Below the pieces are notes generated by a model. The model saw nothing but the letters and a program-made list of their open reading frames with translations. It had not been told where the DNA came from and ran no database searches. A stretch of 16,725 nucleotides of DNA. Origin: JAWWPY01 sp964412845. Its GTDB lineage: Bacteria; Actinomycetota; Actinomycetes; Streptosporangiales; Streptosporangiaceae. Within the stretch, counting starts at the first letter, position 1. Each line of letters starts with the position of its first letter. The position numbers and the translations under genes are program-made. Shown piece by piece: positions 13,584 through 16,725 of the stretch. The stretch is from NCBI GenBank assembly GCA_964412845.1, contig CAYPQM010000156.1, forward strand, positions 1-16,725. The letters are read 5' to 3'.

Positions 13584-14687
13584 ATGGTGCGCTTGCGAGA
13601 CGAGCGGGAAGCAGTCGGTGGGCACGGGATGCAGGCGGAAGTGAGCGGTGACCCTGCGGTGCGCGAAGGCCGGGATGAGACGGAAAGGGGTCGCACGGGG
13701 GAGGCTGCCCGGAGGCCGCCGCCGGCCCCGGCCGTGCCCGCAGCCATCGAGGTCAGCCACCTGACCAAGGTTTTCGGCGGCCGCACCGCGGTGTCCGACG
13801 TGTCGTTCAGCGTCGCGGGCGGGGAAGTGTTCGGGTTCCTAGGGCCGAACGGGGCGGGCAAGACCACGACGGTGCGGATCCTGGGCACGCTGATCTCGCC
13901 GACGGCCGGCTCGGCCACGGTGGCGGGCATCCCGGTGAGGCCAGATAGCGCGGCGGAGATCCGGCAGCTGATCTCGGTCATGCCGGAGTCCCCGGGCCTG
14001 TACCAGCGGCTGACCGTGACCGAGAACCTGGACTACTTCGCTCGTCTGTACGGCCTGCCGCGGCGGCAGGCACGGATAACGGAGGCGCTCGCGGCGGTCG
14101 GCCTCGCCGACCGGGCGCAGGACCTGACCGGGAGCCTGTCCAAGGGCCTGCGGCAGCGGGCGGCGCTGGCCCGCTCGCTGCTGAACGAGCCGGCGGTCAT
14201 GTTCCTCGACGAGCCGACCTCGGGACTGGACCCGGTGGCGGCGCACGACGTGCTCGGCCTGATCGCCGCGCTGCGCGACCGCGGCGTCACGGTCTTCCTC
14301 ACCACCCACCGGCTGGAGGAGGCGGAACGGCTGTGCGACCGGGTGGCGATCATGAGCACCAGCCTGCGGACCATCGGCCGGCCCGACGACCTGCGGCAGG
14401 AGCTGTTCACCACGTCGCTGGACGTCACCGTCGCCGCCGCGCTGCCCGAGCCCGGCCGGGTCTTCGGCGGGCTCCCGGCCGTGCAGGGGTGGAAGGAGGC
14501 CGACCGGGCAGGCGGCGGCCCGGCGGGCTACGTGCTGACCGTGTCCGACGTTGCGCAGGCGGCGCCCGCGGTGACCCGGGCGCTGGTCGCCGCCGGGGCC
14601 GACGTGCTGTCGATCGCTCAGGCGCGGCACACGCTGGAGGACGTCTACCTCGAACTGGTCGGTGACACCAAGGGCAGCCCGCGATGA
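13584..14687 (+). CDS. ABC transporter ATP-binding protein (ABC-2 exporter type)
   Basis: The protein (367 aa from ATG 13584) is the nucleotide-binding subunit of an ABC-2/DrrA-like exporter in the cytoplasm. Walker A GPNGAGKTT lies at 87-95, a Q-loop region VMPESPGLYQRLTVTENL at about 132-149, the signature LSKGLRQR at 185-192, Walker B VMFLDEP at 205-211, the D-loop SGLDP at 213-217, and the switch His H242 in TTHRLEEAE. The last 100 residues are the accessory C-terminal domain of this family. About 54 N-terminal residues (charged, then Pro/Ala-rich) precede the conserved domain, so a later start such as ATG 13629 is possible. Translation is coupled by ATGA overlap to the permease. The substrate is unknown; box 3 suggests control by the GntR protein. 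Confidence 0.92.
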   Translation: MVRLRDEREAVGGHGMQAEVSGDPAVREGRDETERGRTGEAARRPPPAPAVPAAIEVSHLTKVFGGRTAVSDVSFSVAGGEVFGFLGPNGAGKTTTVRILGTLISPTAGSATVAGIPVRPDSAAEIRQLISVMPESPGLYQRLTVTENLDYFARLYGLPRRQARITEALAAVGLADRAQDLTGSLSKGLRQRAALARSLLNEPAVMFLDEPTSGLDPVAAHDVLGLIAALRDRGVTVFLTTHRLEEAERLCDRVAIMSTSLRTIGRPDDLRQELFTTSLDVTVAAALPEPGRVFGGLPAVQGWKEADRAGGGPAGYVLTVSDVAQAAPAVTRALVAAGADVLSIAQARHTLEDVYLELVGDTKGSPR

Positions 14688-15487
14688 GCGCGAGCACCGC
14701 CCGCGTCGGCGCCGTCATCCGCAAGGAGCTCGCGGAGTTCCGGCGCAACCGGCTCATCGTCACCACGGCAGCTATGCTGCCCGTGCTGTTCCTGGTCGCC
14801 CCCACCGCCGCCATCCTCACCGTCAAGGCGTCGGCGCTGAGCGCAGGGCTGGGCAAGGGGATCGACAGATCCCTGTTCCTCCCGCTGATGGTCCCGGTGC
14901 TCGTGCCCGCGATCATGAGCGCGTACTCGGTGGTCGGGGAGCGCGAACAGGGAACCCTCGAGCCGGTGCTGACTACGCCGGTCAGCCGGGCCGAGCTGCT
15001 CATCGGCAAGGCCGTGGCGATCTTCATGCCCGCGGTCGCCCTCGGCTATCTGATCTTCGGCGTCTTCGTGGCGATCACGCAGCTCGCCGCCGCCCCGGCG
15101 GTGGCCGCCGCCGTGCGGCACGCGCCGCAGCTGCCCGCCGCGCTGGTCTTCATCCCGCTGCTGGCCGCCTGGGCGATCTGGGTCGGCCTGGCGATCTCGG
15201 CCAGGGTCACCGACACCCGCGTCGCACAGCAGCTGACCGTCCTGGGCAGCCTGCCCGCGGTCGCGGTGACCGCGCTGATGTCGTTCGGGGTGATCACCCC
15301 GAGCTTCGGGCTAGCCGCCGCCCTGGCCGGCGGCCTGCTACTCATCGACTGCGCCGCCTGCCTGGTGGTGGCCCGGCTGTTCGACCGCGAGCGCCTCATC
15401 ACCGGGGCCAGGCCCAGCCGCGGCATCCCCGCACCGGCCGCGCCGCAGGACATCCGGTCCCCAGGCGAAGTGAGCTCTCATCAGTAA
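14684..15487 (+). CDS. ABC-2 type transporter permease
   Basis: The 267-aa membrane protein starts VGAVIRKELAEFRRNR, the cytoplasmic lead-in of ABC-2 permeases. It has about six hydrophobic segments (roughly 26-47, 64-83, 108-131, 152-172, 188-205, 210-231). The conserved VGEREQGTLEPVLTTPVSR (84-102) is the intracellular coupling motif that meets the ATPase. The start ATG 14684 overlaps the ATPase stop by four bases, so the two form one exporter unit, presumably a homodimer of each. The hydrophilic tail (about 240-267) is Pro-rich and not conserved. The cargo cannot be told; YtrA-linked exporters in other Gram-positives respond to cell-wall-active compounds. Confidence 0.9.
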   Translation: MSASTARVGAVIRKELAEFRRNRLIVTTAAMLPVLFLVAPTAAILTVKASALSAGLGKGIDRSLFLPLMVPVLVPAIMSAYSVVGEREQGTLEPVLTTPVSRAELLIGKAVAIFMPAVALGYLIFGVFVAITQLAAAPAVAAAVRHAPQLPAALVFIPLLAAWAIWVGLAISARVTDTRVAQQLTVLGSLPAVAVTALMSFGVITPSFGLAAALAGGLLLIDCAACLVVARLFDRERLITGARPSRGIPAPAAPQDIRSPGEVSSHQ

Positions 15488-15509
15488 CCCGATAGCACGG
15501 GAGGCCACC

Positions 15510-15587
15510 ATGGCCACGTCGACGCTAAACAACGCGGACCAATCCCAACGGCACCGGAAAGGAGAACTAAGGTGTCGCCGACTCTGA
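15510..15587 (+). CDS. Possible 25-aa leader ORF
   Basis: ATG 15510 follows a good GGGAGG site and encodes MATSTLNNADQSQRHRKGEL plus five more residues, then TGA at 15585-15587. It overlaps the start of the next gene (GTG 15572) in another frame. It may be a leader peptide that couples translation, the remnant of a lost gene's N-terminus, or chance. No homology is recognised. Confidence 0.25.
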   Translation: MATSTLNNADQSQRHRKGELRCRRL

Positions 15588-15883
15588 AAGTGACGCAAGA
15601 AGCATTCACTAACCCTGCGGGAATCATGCGTGGCACGTTCGATGTTGTGGTCGACGGTAAGAATGTCGGGTCGATCAAATGGCACGAAACGATCGAGACG
15701 CCAGTCGAACCTGGACGTCACACCCTGCAAGTCCGCAAAGGACGATACTCGAGTCGAGTTAAGACCTTCGACGCAACCGAGGACGAATTCGTCGCCTTCC
15801 GCTGCAACAGAAGGAGGCATCCGCTGGTCTTGGCCGCGACGCTCGTCAAGCCCAGCCTGGCCATCTCGCTCACCCGCGAGTGA
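15572..15883 (+). CDS. Small protein of unknown function (103 aa, beta-rich)
   Basis: GTG 15572 with AAAGGAG 6 bases upstream starts a 103-aa protein. Its sequence looks beta-sheet rich: GTFDVVVDGKNVGSIKWHET, then VEPGRHTLQVRKGRYSSR and DEFVAFRCNRRR, ending in LVKPSLAISLTRE. The pattern VDGKxVGxI...VEPGxHxLxVRxGRxxS resembles small PEGA-like or carboxypeptidase-regulatory-like beta domains in which a short hairpin is presented from a ligand-binding or wall-linked protein. That is a fold guess only. No signal peptide; one hydrophobic patch (PLVLAATLV, 84-92) near the end is too short to be a clear membrane helix. The base composition is lower in GC than its neighbours, which may mean transfer. 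It stands between the exporter and a long inverted repeat. Confidence 0.75.
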   Translation: MSPTLKVTQEAFTNPAGIMRGTFDVVVDGKNVGSIKWHETIETPVEPGRHTLQVRKGRYSSRVKTFDATEDEFVAFRCNRRRHPLVLAATLVKPSLAISLTRE

Positions 15884-15933
15884 TCAGCGATGCGAGCGGC
15901 TCGTCGGCCACCCGCCCCTGAGATCCGGGCGCG

Positions 15934-16008
15934 GGAAGGCGCGGCGCAACAAGCCGTTCGGAATGATGTTTTCAATCCTCCCGAACGGGTTCTTGCTCCG
16001 CGCCTTCC
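15934..16008. repeat. Long imperfect inverted repeat (28-bp arms)
   Basis: Left arm 15934-15961 and right arm 15981-16008 pair at 25 of 28 positions around a 19-nt AT-richer loop. The three mismatches are isolated. The repeat lies between convergent genes (small protein at 15883, TetR at 16211), so it could be a bidirectional terminator, but such long arms and the distinct loop also suit a small mobile or structured RNA element. Apart from it and the possible ORF at 16104, the 15884-16210 gap is empty. Confidence 0.7.
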
Positions 16009-16103
16009 GTCGGCCGTGTGAGCTGTGGTGGTGCGGGCTACCGGGGGAACTCGCCCGCGTATGGCACCGGGCAAGCATCGATATGTGAAGGGGCAGCGGG
16101 AGA

Positions 16104-16223
16104 ATGCCGTATCCGGTAAGGATCGCCGCTGGACCAGGCACGGCGACCCCGGCCTTCCTCGGGTTCAACCTGTTCAGCCATACCCCCACCAGGGCCGTCC
16201 TCGTCCCGGTCTACGAGGCCTGA
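16104..16223 (+). CDS. Possible 39-aa small protein
   Basis: ATG 16104, preceded by a purine-rich AAGGGGCAGCGGGAG stretch, encodes a 39-residue protein beginning MPYPVRIAAGPGTATPAFLG and ending AVLVPVYEA, with TGA at 16221-16223. Third positions are mostly G or C, as in the real genes here. It overlaps the convergent TetR gene by 13 bases. No family is recognised; the size means chance is a real alternative. Confidence 0.25.
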   Translation: MPYPVRIAAGPGTATPAFLGFNLFSHTPTRAVLVPVYEA

Positions 16224-16725
16224 TCGGGCTGTCGCTTACCTGCCACCCGCACAGGAGCAGACCTGATACTTCCGCGGTCATCGCTGGGGGCTGTCGTGGG
16301 GATGGCGTTGTCGATGAGGACGGCGGCGATGGCGGCGGCGGTGGGGAAGGATTCGGTGTTGAGGACCCGGGTGCGGGCCGAGGCGCCATCGAGGAGCAGC
16401 GCCAGTTGTTCGCCGAGCTGTTCCGGGTTGGTGGCGCCGGCTTCGCGGGCGGTTTCGGCGAACCGCGCGGCGAAGGCTTTCTTGTAGTCGCGTGCGTATT
16501 GGCGTGCGGGGTGCTGAGGGTCGTGGATTTCGATGGACGCCGCGATGTAGGGGCACATTGGCGTGATGTCCTGTGCCCCGGTCGCGGGGACCTCGAAGGC
16601 AGCGAGGAGTCGTTCGCGGGGCGTGAGGTCGGTCCGGTCGAACACTCCGCCCGTGACGTCGGGATCGAATCGGCGCAGGTACTCGGCGACGAGTTCGTCC
16701 TTGCCGGTGAAGTGCTGGTAGGCCG
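16211..16725 (-). CDS. TetR-family regulator, C-terminal part (5' end outside window)
   Basis: The minus-strand frame enters from the right edge as AYQHFTGKDELVAEYLRRFD, which is the end of the TetR recognition helix (YQHF-GKDELV) and the start of helix 4. About 170 residues are seen, ending at a stop at 16211-16213. The remainder is the helical ligand-binding domain, with PMCPYIAASIEIHDPQHPAR (about 57-76 of the visible part), EQLGEQLALLLDGASARTRV, and a Ser/Arg-rich tail. This C-terminal type goes with TetR regulators of the YxxHFxGK group, often near oxidoreductases or efflux genes. Its target would lie to the right. An internal ATG at 16645 is not the start, as the HTH lies upstream. Confidence 0.85.
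   Translation of the reverse strand, partial: AYQHFTGKDELVAEYLRRFDPDVTGGVFDRTDLTPRERLLAAFEVPATGAQDITPMCPYIAASIEIHDPQHPARQYARDYKKAFAARFAETAREAGATNPEQLGEQLALLLDGASARTRVLNTESFPTAAAIAAVLIDNAIPTTAPSDDRGSIRSAPVRVAGKRQPDQAS

Noticed and set aside
13715..14000. Glu in place of the Q-loop Gln of the ABC ATPase, and LSKGLRQR signature
   Set aside because: Both variants are common in the ABC-2/DrrA-NatA branch of ATPases, so they are not a sign of loss of function.
1..16725. CRISPR arrays, rRNA, or tandem toxin-antitoxin loci
   Set aside because: No regularly spaced repeats, no rRNA-like sequence and no small gene pair with toxin/antitoxin motifs was seen.

Overview
The window is high-GC DNA (roughly 70%, with strong G/C bias at third codon positions). 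It has actinobacterial hallmarks: many TetR/GntR regulators paired with orphan oxidoreductases, GTG starts, and strong AGGAGG-type ribosome sites. It most likely comes from a soil actinomycete chromosome (Streptosporangiales/Streptomyces-like by feel only; I cannot place it lower). No rRNA, tRNA or CRISPR array was seen.

Positions 1-4300 hold a divergent NAD(P)-dependent SDR (minus, running off the left edge) and TetR pair sharing a promoter with two copies of a near-palindrome. They are followed by a SAM methyltransferase (minus), a VOC/glyoxalase-like protein (plus), a zinc-free quinone-oxidoreductase-like MDR enzyme (plus), and a decayed carboxymuconolactone-decarboxylase-like fragment. 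Positions 4300-7550 hold a remnant of an anti-sigma-type ATPase, an intact SMP-30/gluconolactonase-family enzyme with a large terminator hairpin, a flavoprotein (HFCD-type) remnant, and a divergent TetR / aldo-keto reductase pair. The promoter of that pair carries two CGGAA-N5-TTCCG operators placed exactly over the spacer and the start region.

Positions 7600-11110 look like a mobile-element scar zone. A frame-broken aminoglycoside-phosphotransferase-like pseudogene stops exactly where inverted, multi-copy 20-bp repeats begin. These repeats flank an intact APH(6)/hydroxyurea-type kinase gene with no transposase, which suggests a non-autonomous IS21-like cassette. An alpha/beta hydrolase follows, and its stop codon is butted against a doubly truncated integrase-type transposase.

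Positions 11170-15490 hold the most system-like part. A YtrA-type GntR repressor is translationally coupled (ATGA overlap) to a DUF1648/DUF5808 membrane protein on the minus strand. On the plus strand are a frameshifted secreted lipoprotein gene and a coupled ABC-2 exporter (ATPase plus permease). Three related AT-rich boxes, one at each transcription unit, suggest one GntR regulon. The right end holds a small conserved-looking protein of unknown function, a 28-bp-arm inverted repeat, a possible 39-aa ORF, and the C-terminal part of a third TetR regulator running off the right edge.
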